A stretch of 64,000 nt of DNA from Lichtheimia corymbifera B2541 (GCA_000697475.1 JNEU01001162.1:62001-126000); one strand, 5' to 3'; counted from the first letter of the stretch, positions 46,001 through 59,189 are shown. The notes: a model not told the origin generated them from the sequence alone. A program made the numbers and translations.

Positions 46001-46334
46001 CGGTATTATAGCGCTTGATATGCGATGGATATAGGTATGAGAGGGTTGTGGTGGAAGTAAAAGGTTAAAAAGTGCGGGGGAGGAGTGTGGGGGTATCGTA
46101 AGAAGCAAGAAAAGGGAAACAAACGGGAAACTGCAGAACGAAATTGTAGCAGCAGCGGCATGGTACGGCTATCTTTTCCCTTCCGATCTATGTCTCGCCA
46201 CACACGCAGATTATGCCTTCTCCTCTCCCGTTGTGCAACCTTCATTGCTTAATATGATTATCGCTATCCAATCATGCATCGTGTCACACGCCAAGATAGG
46301 TATCTGTATTTGCAAAAGGAGTCATCTCTATACT
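46001..46334. other. Intergenic between PTC7 start and the upstream hydrolase
   Basis: 334 bases, no coding signal; contains the PTC7 promoter and the 3' flank of the hydrolase gene on the same strand. Confidence 0.5.
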
Positions 46335-47713
46335 TTATAACTTTGCACGGTCACTTTCTATAACAACACGCTCAGTCAAGTATACAATCTCAGGCACTAC
46401 ATCCAATACAACGGTTAGATCGTCCATTCATTCATACAATAAATATATCTCTTACCCAATGCATCTGGTTTTTCTACTGGTATCATATGCGAGCCATCCA
46501 ACACTGCACTGCTAACATGATGAGAAAGTGCCTTGATATCTCCAGCTGTTGAAGCATCCGTGCTAATAAAAGACATCAGTATTTATTATAATCAGAGTGT
46601 TTGCGATACTTACAATGTGGATTTATCACCATGGACCATATGCACTGGCACAGTCACCGATTTAAGTGAGTTGAATGCAACAGGTGATCCATAAGCACCA
46701 GCAAGGTACACAAGCTAAACAAGCCAAGGTGTCAATTTTTCATAATCCCAATTTAAACATTTGTACAACATACGTGTTCTTCTTCCTTGGGACATTTCAG
46801 CTTGACAGTACCCTCTTCAGTGTCATAAAGTGCATATTGCTTCATGGATCGACGTTTTAGTGTATTATGCCAATCATCAGATGATTTACTTACCACAAAG
46901 TTTTGAAGCACCTCTGGATGCAAATCACGCCAGAAGGGTCGTCCTGAAAGTGATTTGAAGCACTCCTCACTATGGAACATTCTAGTTAATAGTTGAATTC
47001 ACCTTTGATTGTCTCTTGATCTTACCGACTGGGCCATGTGTCACGTCTCTTTAGAGTGGTCTTTATAGCTGGGAAATTGGATCGAATCTTGTAAGGAACA
47101 AATTGCTTGGCAATGACTGCTTCCAGGATGCAGAGTCCATCAAATATATGCGGGAAAAAGAATTCGGCAATGATCCTATGGTGTTGTTGTCAATAAAAAG
47201 GCTTCTTCGCGTTGTTGTCATGGATACCCACATGGCAGAGCCACCAAAGCTGTGTCCAACGCCAATTACTTTATCGTAATTTTTCTTGAGACCCATCTCG
47301 TTGATGACCTGTACTGTATCCATGGCATTGTCAAGCCAGCCATCTAAGTTGCTGTGTTAGCTGATTTACACAAGTGATCTAGCATGTCACTTACATGTAG
47401 GGACATGGATATGATCAGCATTGAGCCGAGCCGAGTCGCCTTGGTTACGGGCATCCCAAGCATAAAAGTCAAACGTGGTATGTTGATAAGCAGGCAGCGA
47501 ACGTAATTGAGTAGCAAAACGACGCATCAACGGGTGCATCATTTCCTTGCAGAATCCATTAGCATGGGACCACACGAATGCCAGCGATCGCTCAACGGGT
47601 TGCATAGGAGCAGGATATGTATGTTTTTCCACTGCAAGTCGTTGAACATCTGAACCTTGAGTAGCAGGATGCACAGGAATGGAGGTTGATAAGACGGGTT
47701 CAAGGCGTGTCAT
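46335..47713 (-). CDS. Alpha/beta hydrolase with peroxisomal PTS1 (-AKL), Lpx1-like
   Basis: 334-residue hydrolase in eight exons: 47713-47395, 47343-47232, 47175-47026, 46981-46894, 46839-46774, 46714-46614, 46562-46456 and 46396-46335, all in phase. Fold signatures: FVWSHANGF near the oxyanion loop, the nucleophile elbow GVGHSFGGSA with Ser138, VHGDKST for the acid turn, and DGSHMIP for the catalytic His. The reconstructed last exon ends in AKL before TAA, a consensus-type peroxisomal targeting tripeptide. With the SHANGF motif this suggests a peroxisomal lipase or esterase like yeast Lpx1. Substrate unknown. Exon 2 ends at a GTGGGT donor, chosen because it restores SAMIIAEFFFP. Confidence 0.8.
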
Positions 47714-47883
47714 TGTAGGATGGAGGATATCAATGATTTACCCCACATTCAATGCTTTTATAGATGCAAACAATCACGTGGGTGGAGGAGTATCAACCAG
47801 CCGAGGGATTTCACTTAGTCATTTGTAAAGTCATCGGCAATTTGAATTATCCGACTCTTCTTGCACACACCAACTGCTCTTGA

Positions 47884-49024
47884 ATGTCGTCCATGGCAGC
47901 ACCACGCAAATTCTTTACAGAACTTCCCAAACTCAAGGTGCTAACACGTCCAGAAGATAAAAAGTCTGAAGTTACGGTCTATGTCAAAGGTAGGAAGGAT
48001 TCAACATACCGTGTCTTTTTTTCAACTCTGACCCTGTTATCGATTGGCATCGTTAGGCTTTCTTGCACAAGGCGAATCACCAGAACGATTTGAAGATTGG
48101 TTGCACTCGCATCGGCTCCTTGTGCTCAGTCGACAGCATAACTGGGGCCCTGCAGCTTTAGGGTGAATACTACGGGTGAAGGAGGATATAGGTGGATCAA
48201 TCGGCTTTGTCTCTGACACAACCAAACATGCATCATCATCATACATCATCACCATACGATCCTGCAGATACTCATGGCCATCTGGTTCGCCTCTTTCACA
48301 AATCCCAATACCATTTGCAACACTCGGATCCACTGCTTATCTCATCAGTCAAAACTGGAAACGTCTTAGCCATCTCAGGTTGCCTACTCCAGCATCCATT
48401 GTTGGTGCCGTTGCCATGGATGTGGGTCTCCATGCAGCTCGTCTAGCGTATCAATTCTCAACAGCAACACGTGAAAGTCATGAACGTGCAGAAATGTTGG
48501 CCTGGCGCTTACTTGATTTACGACGCAAATACGATACCCTTCGCATTGTGGGCCATTCACTTGGATGCAGGCATATTGTGGAAGCATGTTCATTGATGAG
48601 CCATAATGAAAGGTGAGAGTGGTGGTGGTGGCATTAGCTTATTTGGATACACAGAAAATCTCACTATGATACGATGCGTGATAGGCCTGATGCTATCCAT
48701 TTGTGTGCTCCTGCATTGGTACAGCGTGACATTCTCCCTTACATTCAACCGAATACGGGTGGTCTTGGTCGACGAAAGACGGTCATTTATTATTCCCACA
48801 AGGATCTTACACTTGGCATCCTGCTTCGCGCTCTACTCAAAGGCGAACAAGCAGTAGGAGAGATTGGCATACCGGATATAGAATTAGATAAAACCGTAAT
48901 CATGGTGGATGCAAGCTCGTCCTTGGGAGGATTTTATATTCAGGCACACACAGATTATGCTGATAAATTCCATTACTTTGCTCTTGCCAATAAACGCGTA
49001 CTGCCAAACAATGATACAAGATAG
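47884..49024 (+). CDS. DUF726-type alpha/beta hydrolase
   Basis: 298-residue protein; exons 47884-47989, 48057-48162, 48268-48612 and 48685-49024. The motif series is WGPAALGYSWPSGSP, then a nucleophile elbow IVGHSLGCRHIVEA (Ser168), PDAIHLCAPA and TVIYYSHKD. This order fits the DUF726/TMCO4 group of serine hydrolases, though the membrane segments of animal TMCO4 are missing. The intron boundaries at 48162/48268 are fixed by phase and by the GYSWPSG sequence. Divergent from the hydrolase on the minus strand with 170 bases between starts. Substrate unknown. Confidence 0.7.
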
Positions 49025-49206
49025 AAAAAAAAAGTCGACTCTTGAATGCGAAGATATGGTATATGCCTAAAGAGCTGCATAATGTTTCAGACGTGTTATC
49101 GTGTAATCTTCGCAGATATAAGAATACTGGTTTATTGAATATGAGCAAGGGGAGAAAGAGAGCAAGAGAAAACAACTATGATGACCTATGATGAGCATTT
49201 ACATTG

Positions 49207-49955
49207 TTAAAGTGCTCTAGGAGGGGGAGGGGGAGACCTCGATGGTTCGCGATGATCGTCTGCAGCATGTTGTGGTGGTGGTGGCGGTGGTGGAAGTGGG
49301 CTATCGCGTCTTGGAGGAGGAGGAGAACGTGATCGAGAACCATAACGTGGAGGTGGAAGTGGTGGTGATCTACGAGGCGAAAAAGAGCGTCCACGGCGAA
49401 GAGGACTACGTGGTGAACGACTGCGGCTTCTGCCACGAGAGGATCGTCGATGATGAGGACTTGGAGAACGACGTTCAAAACGCCATGATTGTCTGGGTGC
49501 ATTCTTAGCCCACTATATACGCATACCAATATCAGAAGCATATCCCATTGACCATAGAATAAAATACATTACCTGTACACTGATCGTATATCCATCAACG
49601 CGTCGACCGTGCATCTCGTGGAAAGCGTCTTCGGCATCGCGAGTGTCTTCGAATTCTACAAATGCATAGCTACACGTTCGTTGTATTCCTTGATTAGCTT
49701 CCCATCAAGTCCTTGTACCCAATCTGCTTCTTCTTTGACACCTAACGCGTGATGCACTTACGGTTTTGACGAGTAGCTTTTAGGAGCAGGAATATCACAA
49801 CGCACCAGACGACCGTATCTATGATACCACGCCACACCATTATCACATGCATTCAGATCAAGTTCGCCAATTCTGCTTTACCTTTCAAATTCATACGCGA
49901 GATCGCGTGCTCGTGTTCTGCTACTAAAGCCTGCAACAAAAAGGGTGGTTCTCAT
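49207..49955 (-). CDS. Small SR-type splicing factor (RRM + RS/Pro tail)
   Basis: 177-residue RNA-binding protein; exons 49955-49882, 49818-49762, 49669-49573 and 49512-49207. One RRM occupies about residues 1-76: RNP2 is TLFVAGF and RNP1 is YAFVEFED. The tail is rich in RS/SR/SP (RRSSRGRSRSRSPRSPRRGR), then polyproline up to seven Pro. This is the layout of SR splicing factors; SR tails are phosphorylated and recruit spliceosome components. The start is the ATG directly before RTTLFVAGF, as typical for this family. Intron-rich neighbours fit a genome that relies on such factors. Confidence 0.88.
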
Positions 49956-52148
49956 GGTTACAAAATGCAAAAGACCAAGATCTTGCACGCAGTTGTCATT
50001 TGAGGCATTTTGTTCATCCGCCAGGCAACCACGTAGTCCGATGCCCCCTCCCATATCATCTCTCGCTCTGTACCACTGCCACAATGACAGGTTGCACATA
50101 CCATACTCACCCCTTCTGTCATCACTATGACAATACCTCATTATAACATAATCCACCTGTCAAAAAACGCGTCGGTGTAGTATAGTAGTAATGGTCCAAT
50201 TGGCATGACAACACCACATTTCCTTAAATGAAAGATCAATAAATGCCATAGATTTGTTCATCTATTGAGACATACACAGATTCCCAACCAATGCAAGTAG
50301 TGAAAACCTATAGATCTAAATTGATGTGTTGGATCCCTGACGCATAATAAAACTTCCATCCTTATTGCTTGGCTGCGATTATACAAATCTCCCTTAAGGT
50401 TTTAAGGAAGGATGATGTCAATTCAATTACAAGTGAGGATGTATCAGCTTGGCACACAACTTTTCCCGTCATACGGCGATATCACACCTGGTAATCTGTA
50501 TCTCCTTTCTCCCTCCTTTTGTATGCCAAGTGTGATCTACGAAAAGCTATCCCCAGTAAAGAAAAGATCGTATGCAGCAATAGCTACGCTGCTAAATCAC
50601 ATACCTAACGTGTGTTTGTCACCTTGTATACACACGTTCATACGACAAGCAATACCCCAAAGGAAAGTTCCATTCGGCAACGAGCGCAACTAGCATCTTT
50701 TTTCCAACCCTGTTATATATAGCACAATCACGACATGCCTTGAAGCTGTCGGTAGGAACATTACATTATGCACGAGCTTGTTGTGTAGCAAAAAAGAGAA
50801 ATCTCAAAATAGCACAACCGAGCAGGACTATAATTATAGCATTGCTTTCTCTGGGGAACAGCTTTAAAAGGCGGTTGGTATGTGTGTGTGTGTGGGAGTA
50901 TGTCAATTGTCTTGCATATGCTCGATCGGCCACCCCCGATACAAACACTAAGGAGAAGGCGACAAGGGTGAAATCATTCGCTATCATTATTATAATTGAA
51001 TATCACTTTACTAGGTCCTTTACTTCCTCCATTGACAGTTATGCGGAGCTTGATATAATAGCAATTACCGATTAAGAAGGGATGTTGTTTACAGGATCAA
51101 CGAATATGGTGCCATTTATGAACGCTAATAATCAACCACTTGCTCAGCGGCAATGGTAGATACAACGGCACATGCAACGTACATGCATGTGATTACCAAT
51201 GTAACTCAGCATTGAGACTGCCGATACGTCACCATTAAAAGCATGGCCATGTACATTTATCGGCTGGCAATGCATAAGGCATTTGATTTATGGGTTGTCC
51301 ACAAAGAAAATTGCAACATTTTAGGATTGTGGCAGTGTTACCACCTGGCTGTGATCGTTTACTGTAATATCCAAACACGGGAAAGGTGCAGCTATTTGTA
51401 TGTTTGTTTATAAAGTCAATTTGTGGGCGTCGTCAGTGGCAACCGCTAAGTCTGTGGGCAGTCGAACATTCTTACTTTTACCGGGTTTCCAAGTCTGACA
51501 AGAAATTACCAAGGAGACAAGCTTTGAGCTGTTAGTATCCCTGTTGGTCGTCACTTTGAAAAGGGGAAAAGGGGAATGAATCCCAAAGACAATGAACAAC
51601 GAAGGAGTGGAATTATTGCTTCAATAGTTGCCACCACTCAATAAACAAATGGAACATTGTAAACAATTCAGCACACATGACCTTGCTTTTTTTGTGATAT
51701 CCTTCTTGGTTCCTTGTTGTTGTTGCATCGAGATTATATTACACATTTTGGTATCATCGTAATGAAGAAGATAGCGATGTATGTATTGACAGCAATGAAA
51801 ACAGGTGATAGTACCTGACATAAAAACTGTAGTAATGATGATCCACATTAATTGAGTCAATACAAGGTGGCAAGGAGATAAGCCGGGATGAAGGGGAAAA
51901 GCTGATCCAGTTTGATCGAAGCTGCTCGCTTACCCCATTAGTAAACTTAACTCGCGTGGCTCGACGTCGCATAAAATGCAGCTCTTGTATGCAATCAAAA
52001 CCGGGTTTCTAACTATTCAAACTTATTTTCTTTTTCCCTCTTTTCTTTCCTGCAATACGTTTTTGTCGTTTTGCGTGTATCGGTGTGCCGCGTGTGTCAC
52101 TCTGTCGTTGTTGTTGCCTATTCACCACATTACTCACACATAAACAAC
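49956..52148. other. Gene-free gap between SR gene and pseudokinase gene
   Basis: About 2.2 kb with no recognised coding gene on either strand. Holds a short (TG)n run near 50880-50893 and a C/T-rich leader (52025-52060) before the next gene. Likely promoters and untranslated regions. Confidence 0.5.
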
Positions 52149-53705
52149 ATGCGGCAAGGTTTATTTTCACGGATCAGCAAGTTGTTATTGACCCGCCACC
52201 GCAACAGCAAGCATAATACTACGAAAAAGGCGGGTGATTGGCAACAACTATCTCCAGAGTCACCTCCACTTCCCGTTCTTGACCTATCATCACCAACATC
52301 ATCATCATCGCCAAATACAACCACGTCGTTACCAGCATCAACCAAGGTATGCAATGCTTTTGAATCCATCGCTTTATTTCCACCCAGCCATTTTTCGCTG
52401 TTATCCTACCACCTCACCCACATTGACAGCACCTATTTGTCAACACACTCACATCCATCTCTCGCAGAATAAAAAAAAAACTGAACATTGTCTTCTTTTC
52501 AACAGCGTGATATTATTGTAAAGAGATCATCTTTTCCCAATACTGCTATATACGATCCACGTCAATCTCGGCGGCTGTATACTATACCCGAAGAAGCAGA
52601 GACAATGACCATAACCACGACGACAACTACAACGCCTTCATGCAGTAGATTACGGGATGGACAACAACATTGCATGACCGATAATACCACCAACAACATT
52701 AATACCAATGGCAACATCCCTTCTCCAACATCCCCAGACGATATACTTTACCAAGCACCAAACGAATGGATCAGCGCCATGCAGCCGGTGGATGAAGATA
52801 GTCGCTGTGATAACCAGCTCACAGGGGATGAACCACGTTGTCAACTGCAAATGTCTCAGCGAATTCAACGTGCATACCAATCGCATCAACGTAGGAGTAC
52901 AGGCAACAACAGCCATCTTGTATCAGTAGCAGCAGCAGCACGCACGGAGCTCGATTACGATTGCCATGACAACATAACAGGTTTGCGGATCACATGCCCT
53001 TCAGGTGCTAGCGAGTACTGGCCACTCCATGGGTAAGTTGGGGTGAGAAAACCTGACGACCTAAAAGCCAAATGAAACTTTGAGCTTACATACATTGCAT
53101 GTAGAAATTCGCAATACATCCCTCCCGAAGTAGCCATCCAAGGGATCTACCACCCACAGCTTGCACAAGTTTGGATTATGGGCGTTTGGCTCTATCGCAT
53201 GCTTGTTGGTAAATATCCCTATGCTGCTTCCAATGATCGCAAGCTGTTTACCAAGATGGGTCATGGCGACTTTACTATACCTTGTCATCTTTCAGAAGGT
53301 AATTATACGAGTGCGTGTGTATGTGATGGAAAAGTCAACCAAGCTTACATGTGCATGCCGCTATATACATGTGTATATATAGACGCCAAGGATCTTTTAC
53401 GGCGAATGCTTGCTCCACACCCTGGTCGACGAGCATCGTTAGACTTGGTCATGTTCCATCCTTGGCTCAAATCTTGCTCTAGTCATGATACATCACGGCG
53501 GCAGTCAATGGAAAGCATATCAAGCTATCGTCGCCATTGTACATCAAGGCATCACCATAGTAATAATATTCAAGCAGCACCTAACAAGTCATTTGCTGTG
53601 ACCAAGGCTGTAAAGTTCTTAACGCATGGACCTTATCCTCCACCTAGACGACCGTATCGGGAGCTGGCTCTCCTTGGTCAACGAGCTTCTTCTACTGTTA
53701 TATAG
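52149..53705 (+). CDS. Kinase C-lobe-only protein (pseudokinase)
   Basis: 413 residues; exons 52149-52346, 52506-53032, 53105-53298 and 53383-53705. Only the second half of a protein-kinase fold is visible: an activation-segment end GNSQYIPPEV (APE-like), AQVWIMGVWLYRMLVGKYPY (DxWxxGxxLYxLLxGxxPF-like, with V for the usual D) and DLLRRMLAPHPGRRASLD..HPWL. No glycine loop, VAIK lysine, HRD or DFG is seen upstream; the region before it is low-complexity and GLRITCPSG sits where DFG would be. The first intron is only 159 bases, so a hidden N-lobe is unlikely. The closest impression is a Tribbles- or CAMK-like C-lobe. Role unknown, presumably binding. Confidence 0.72.
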
Positions 53706-53938
53706 TCATCATCATCATCATTAGCATCATTAGCATCATTAGCATTAATTCTCATCCCCGTCATCTAGTGTGATGTAGCATCGTATTTAGTTCTTACATT
53801 AGCTGCATTTGTATCATTACCTTTCTTGCATAATACACCTGGGACGAAAACAGCTAATGTTGGAATCCCGATCAATTCCTGTGTGTGTGCGTCTTCTTTC
53901 CTTTTTCGATACCCCTTCTTTTTAACCACTGAACCAAC

Positions 53939-56912
53939 ATGAGTGACCCTCCTCGAACCAGCCCTCCAGAACGTAAGGGTCGCTCTCGTGAACGCAATGT
54001 CAACCTCCTCAAATATTATGGTATCAGTGGATCAGCTGCAGGAGACAATCGCCAACCTCTCGATATTGGTAACGAACAAAGTGATGACCACAAAAGACCA
54101 ACTCCATTGACATTCCATGGGTAGACAGCGACACATTTGAACCCAACAAGTATTTTTCTCGGTTACTCAAGGAGAAGACGCTGAGTGGTCTTATCAAACG
54201 CGATAATGAACTGGTGGCAGGTAAGGAGAATGGGTGTATGACAAGGTAGCAAGTTGCCTAATGGTACTCTTATTGTAGAGATTCGCGAGATTGACGGCGA
54301 TATGAAGACGTTGGTGTATGAGAATTATAGCAAGTTTATTAGTGCCACGGATACGATTCGTAAGGTGTGTATAGGATAATAGCTATTATGGGATAATGAA
54401 TGGGTACTAATGATATATGTGTAGATGAAGTCCAACGTCGAGAGCATGGAATCGGAAATGAGTCGGCTTAACGACAGTATGAACAGCATCACCCAGCAGT
54501 GCACCAATATCACCAATGCCCTTGGTCCAAACCGAGAAAAGATTCAGCGTCTTACCAATGTTCACAACCTCCTCAAGAGATTGCAGTTCATCTTTGAACT
54601 ACCGGATCGTCTCGGGCGGTGTCTAGCGAATGGTCATTATGCACAAGCTGTCAAGTATTACACAAAGGCAAAACGTCTCCTCAATCATTATCAGCACCTG
54701 TCAGCATTTAAAGGCATTGAACGTGACTCAGAGACGATCATCAACAAGATCAGGGATGAGATCTGGAAGAATGCAAAACAACCGGAAAGGAAACTGGATG
54801 ATATGGCAGAAGATATGCGTCTTCTTTTGCTTTTACAAGAGGATCCACCCAAGCTATGGAAGGAGTATCTTGATGTGTAAGTGTGCTGGATGGATAGATG
54901 TGATGGACGTTATATTGATAGGAGGTTTTCATATAGGCAAGTGGCAAGACTTAATACCTGTGATGCAAATGGCGTAGATTCGGTGGATGAGCTCACATCA
55001 AAAGCACTCATGCCTCTCGAGGATACAGCCAAGCACTTTGAATCGCTATTCCTGAAACCTGTGTCGACCGAAGAAGAAGCATCTATACCATATGTAAGAT
55101 TTTTTATCTATCAGTGTTCTTTTTTCCCACAAGTGAATGCTCATGGATTAACTATATAGGACAAGGATCAGGCGAAGAATGACCTTATGCAAGCTATTAC
55201 ACCACATATCGACGCATTTTTCCAAAAGGCTTCCGAGTACACAAAATTACAGGTATGAAGTGGGTAGCAATATATGATGATCCGCTTTATTCATTTGATA
55301 CGTAGACAACTAGCATGGATGGACAACAAACGTTGGATCAGATCAAGCATTTACACAACCTTACAGCCTCAGTATCTGAAAACGCAAGTGCATTGGTGCG
55401 GCTGGCCGCTATTGACAAGAGAATGCAGGCGCTTATGGATGAGCGTGAATCAGGATTTATTGACGGTTTAATGTTTACATCGGTGGATCAACTAAAAGGT
55501 TAGTGCAAAATGAAGGAAACGACGCTAGCCGTGTGCTGATAAAATTTATTAGCACGGATGACCCGACTGGATGGTTTCAGCTTGGATACAATCGAGGGAA
55601 TCAGTACAAACAAGAACGCACTCAATGATTTCATCTACGACACCGCATCATGGCTTATACAGCATATAGAAACTGAGTGTTTGGGATCACTACGCAACAT
55701 GCTGGATACGTTGACCCCTGAAAGCCAGCCGAATTTCTTGGTGCACATAGGCCAAAGCGTTGAAAGAATGTGGCAATCATTGCTTGACACTATTTCGGTA
55801 AGTAGAGCACGTGAATTGGATCAGTCTCCCTTATTTTTTTCCTGCATGCTGATTGATTAATTTGTGGGCGGTCATTGTAGGGTGACAAATTGGATAACGA
55901 CAATGCTGTCAAATTGATCGTTGGCTCCCGCTTATGCTATGATTTGGCCGAACATATCATCCCTGAAGTATACAGCAACCTCCCTGGAAAGGATGCAGCA
56001 GCAGCAGCAAATGATGATGAATCAAGGGAGGACGCGCATAACATGATGGAGCAGTACATACACAAAGGCCAAAGCCTGTTGAATAAGCAAACGATGCAAG
56101 AAGGATTTCGATTGACATTGCTGATACAAAACCAGTATCTTCGAGCGGATCGATTGGATGGCAAGCCTGAACGTGTGTCGCAAGCTTGGGTGGATGCATT
56201 CGAACGAGTGCGATACATTGAGCAATTGGTTGAAACCGTTTATCCGCAGACACCTTCACCAGAGGGCAATGGTGGCGGCGGTACTGAAATGTCAGACATG
56301 GATTATGAACATCGCTTTGGATCAACAGCCAGTGAAGGCCTTTATACCCGACCCACTCAATCTACCCACAGCTTGACAACCACATCATCCGAAACGCCAG
56401 GCGAAGTGACAGGTCTCGGCATTATTCCCAAGTTTGGCTATGACATGACTCAAAATATGATGAGCAACATTGATAAATTGTTTGCTGAGCGAGTCGACAT
56501 TTATCGATCCGTTGATCCAACTCCAGTGGGGGTATGCGCAGGCGTGCTACGCATGTTGCTAAAGGCGTTTTTGGAAACCGTACGACAAATGCGTCTCAAG
56601 CAGTCCGATTACCAGCAGCTGCAACTGGATGTCGAGTATCTTCGGTTGATGATGTGGCCATATACACAGCATGACAAGTAAGTATTTGTATGTGGAATAG
56701 TAATACGTGTAGTTAACAGCATATTATTAAGCAAATGGATGAGCTCTATGCTGCAAGAAATTATCTCTGGTGCCCATACACGGTGTGAGACGCCTAAACC
56801 ACTTAATCCCGAGGTGAGCATGACAACATCATACGACAACATTGAAACGTATTATTAATGGGTTCTTCAATAGGATGTGGAAAGCATTTTATCATTAGTA
56901 GTACCATCTTAA
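53939..56912 (+). CDS. VPS51: Vps51, GARP/EARP tethering complex subunit
   Basis: Subunit of the GARP (and EARP) tether for endosome-to-Golgi carriers. 789 residues in eleven exons: 53939-54068, 54125-54220, 54279-54364, 54425-54876, 54937-55093, 55160-55252, 55306-55498, 55553-55797, 55881-56677, 56732-56813 and 56874-56912. The N-terminal LLKYYGIS motif, PLDIDSDTFEP, and the block [21 protein letters not shown] (written here in parts: [21 protein letters not shown]) are hallmarks of Vps51, followed by coiled coil. The second exon boundary was chosen because it alone restores LDIDSDTF. The C-terminal helical region continues to a short final exon ([12 protein letters not shown]). EIPR1, its functional partner, is at the left edge of the window. 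Confidence 0.93.
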
Positions 56913-57129
56913 TACATAAATATATGCTTGTGTGCATGGGGCCAATACACTGTCAAAGTCTCGCCTTTCAGCCTAATATAGTGTACCTTTTTTTCTTTCT
57001 CAGACCAATGCGTGCGTTTGGCACCTAAAATGGATGGTATCGCTTTTATTGTTGCGCACCACCTTTCCTTTTTTCTTTCCTTCTTTTCCTTTGTTCATAT
57101 TACCGTTCCTTTTACATTGACGCGACAAG

Positions 57130-59189
57130 ATGATTAAGAACTTTGGAAAACTGAAACAGGTACGCTGATCTGGGTTTGGATGATGAGCAGACAAGACGTG
57201 TTGTTGCTCATCCCGTCGTACCACCTTTTATTAACATATAACAACATAGTGGACAGGCGAACGCCTTGGTGCTGCTAAAATGACACTACAAACGGAGGAT
57301 TTTCAACAACTCGAAGCTGACACGGAGCGTAAACGCACTGGTTTTGAAAAGGTGTACTCGGCATCTGAGCTTGTTCATGGTCAGCTATCCAAAAAGAAGC
57401 CATCACCAGAGGACGGCAAGACCAAAATATATCCTATTCAGGCTTGGGGTGAAATGTGGAGCAATCATGGCATGGCCTTCTCGGAAGACTCGCCTTTAGG
57501 TAAGGAGCCTAGTGCATGAAAAGGGATATGGGATCATGAGAAAGGCTCTGTTCTCAATATACCTGGCAACTTAGGGGCTGCATTGAGTAACCTTGGTGAA
57601 ATCGAATCGAGAATTGCCATGCTACAAGATGAGCTTTCCAGTATTATCAAGGATGATTACATGGCTACGCTTGAAGTTGGATTGCATGAATACAAGGAAT
57701 ATCAGGCACTACGAAAGAAACTGGAATCTCGACGCTTGGATTATGATGCCAAAATGGGAAGATTGCAAAAGGCCAAAAAAGAGAAGCCTGAATGGGAGCA
57801 AGAGATGCAGGCATCGAAGCTCAAATATGAAGAAACCGAATATGATTTGATCCAGAAAATGGTTTACTTGCAGGATTATGAGGTAAATGGGAATATCATT
57901 GGTATAAAACACGCGTGTCTCACTTATTTGACAACTTTTAAAAAGGACACTCATTTGGAAGCATTACGTCGTGTGCTTGAAGCTCAGTTCACATACCATA
58001 GTCAAGCGACCGAGCTGTTGAACAACATGAGATCCAACTGGGACAACCAAATCAAGACTCTTGCGCGACAAACAGCACGTAGCCCTTATACCAATGGCAG
58101 ATCAGTATCCGCCAGCCCTGCCAGCACACCGCTCTCATACCAAAATGACGATTACTTTTATGGATCAGAAGGAGGTGGTGGATTGTCTACAGCACAACAA
58201 CGAAGACCTAGCGTACGTCAAGGTAGTCAAGATAGCCTTGGTCTACATGCTCCACGTCGTGTGCCTAGTTCAGCATCTATTCGCAGCACAAACAGTGAAC
58301 CACGACAACCTCCTCCTATGCCTCGACGTCAATCACAACATCAACCAGGTAGAGTGTATGCGTATTGTGTATCCCTTTATGCAAGACTTAACCCTTATTT
58401 TGTTTATTAGCTACACGACGAAGGAAAGCAATGTATGATTTTGATGGTGAATCCCTTGAGGAACTCTCTTTCCGTGCTGGCGATGTGATTACTGTGGTGG
58501 AAGAAGTGGATGAAGGATGGTGGCTCGGTGAAGTTGAGCATATTGGACCCAAACGTCGTGGTATTTTCCCTGTCAATTATACGGAAGAGATCACTGCCCA
58601 TCGTTCACCACCTACACCTGCTCGCCCCGTGATTCATGAAGAACCCCACGCAGAAGAGATTGCACAAGACCATTATTATCAACAACAACAACAGCAACAG
58701 ATTTATTCACCACCTCCACCCGCACCACAAGTTCAAGAAGATTCCCCTTTTAGTGATCATCAACCTTCTGCTTATACATCACCACCAAGACCTGTTATGC
58801 CATCTCGCTCGAGTTCATCTGTTAGCACTCCACCCATGCCTTCTCGTAGTAGCACGTATGTTCCTTTGGATACAAAGCCTACAGCAGCTGCTCAAGCAAG
58901 TCGGACTCCTCCACCACCACCAGCTTCACGTGTATCTCCAAGTGTCTCTAATTCCACTCGTCGTCCTCCACCTCCACCCGTCTCATCATCTTCTCCACAA
59001 CTATCAACCAGTGGATCCTCCATGCGACTTGGTCCACAAGCTCATGCAAGAGCCGTCACCCCTGCAGCTACGACGATAAATGCGGATGTCCCTGCCCAGC
59101 CCAATTGTCACGAGTGTGGATGTGATGACTTTAGCCCCAACGTCTTCAAAAAGGGTCATTGCAATAATTGTTTCCATAAACACCAGTAA
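57130..59189 (+). CDS. BAR-SH3 protein (Rvs167/Hob1/amphiphysin-like) with C-terminal zinc knuckle
   Basis: Membrane-curving endocytic scaffold of 589 residues. Exons 57130-57159, 57250-57499, 57575-57882, 57946-58348 and 58411-59189. N-BAR domain about 1-235 (WTGERLGAAKMT, then LGEIESRIAMLQDELSSIIK, YEETEYDLIQKMVYLQDYE). Ser/Pro linker, then an SH3 domain about 336-392 (AMYDFDGESLEELSF, GDVITVVEEVDEGWW, GIFPVNY). A long Pro/Ser/Gln linker leads to a final Cys-rich motif: Cys563, 566, 568, 581, 584 with His586 and 588 (CHECGCDDFSPNVFKKGHC). That knuckle is absent from yeast Rvs167 as far as I recall. The intron at 57883-57945 is in frame, so retention would add 21 residues within the BAR domain. 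Confidence 0.9.

Noticed and set aside
52347..52505. Hidden N-lobe exon for the kinase-like protein
   Set aside because: The intron is only 159 bases and no lysine or glycine-loop motif is found in it or upstream.
54021..54096. Alternative VPS51 splice choices near exon 1
   Set aside because: They produce immediate stops or remove the LLKYYG motif; only 54069-54124 restores LDIDSDTF in phase.
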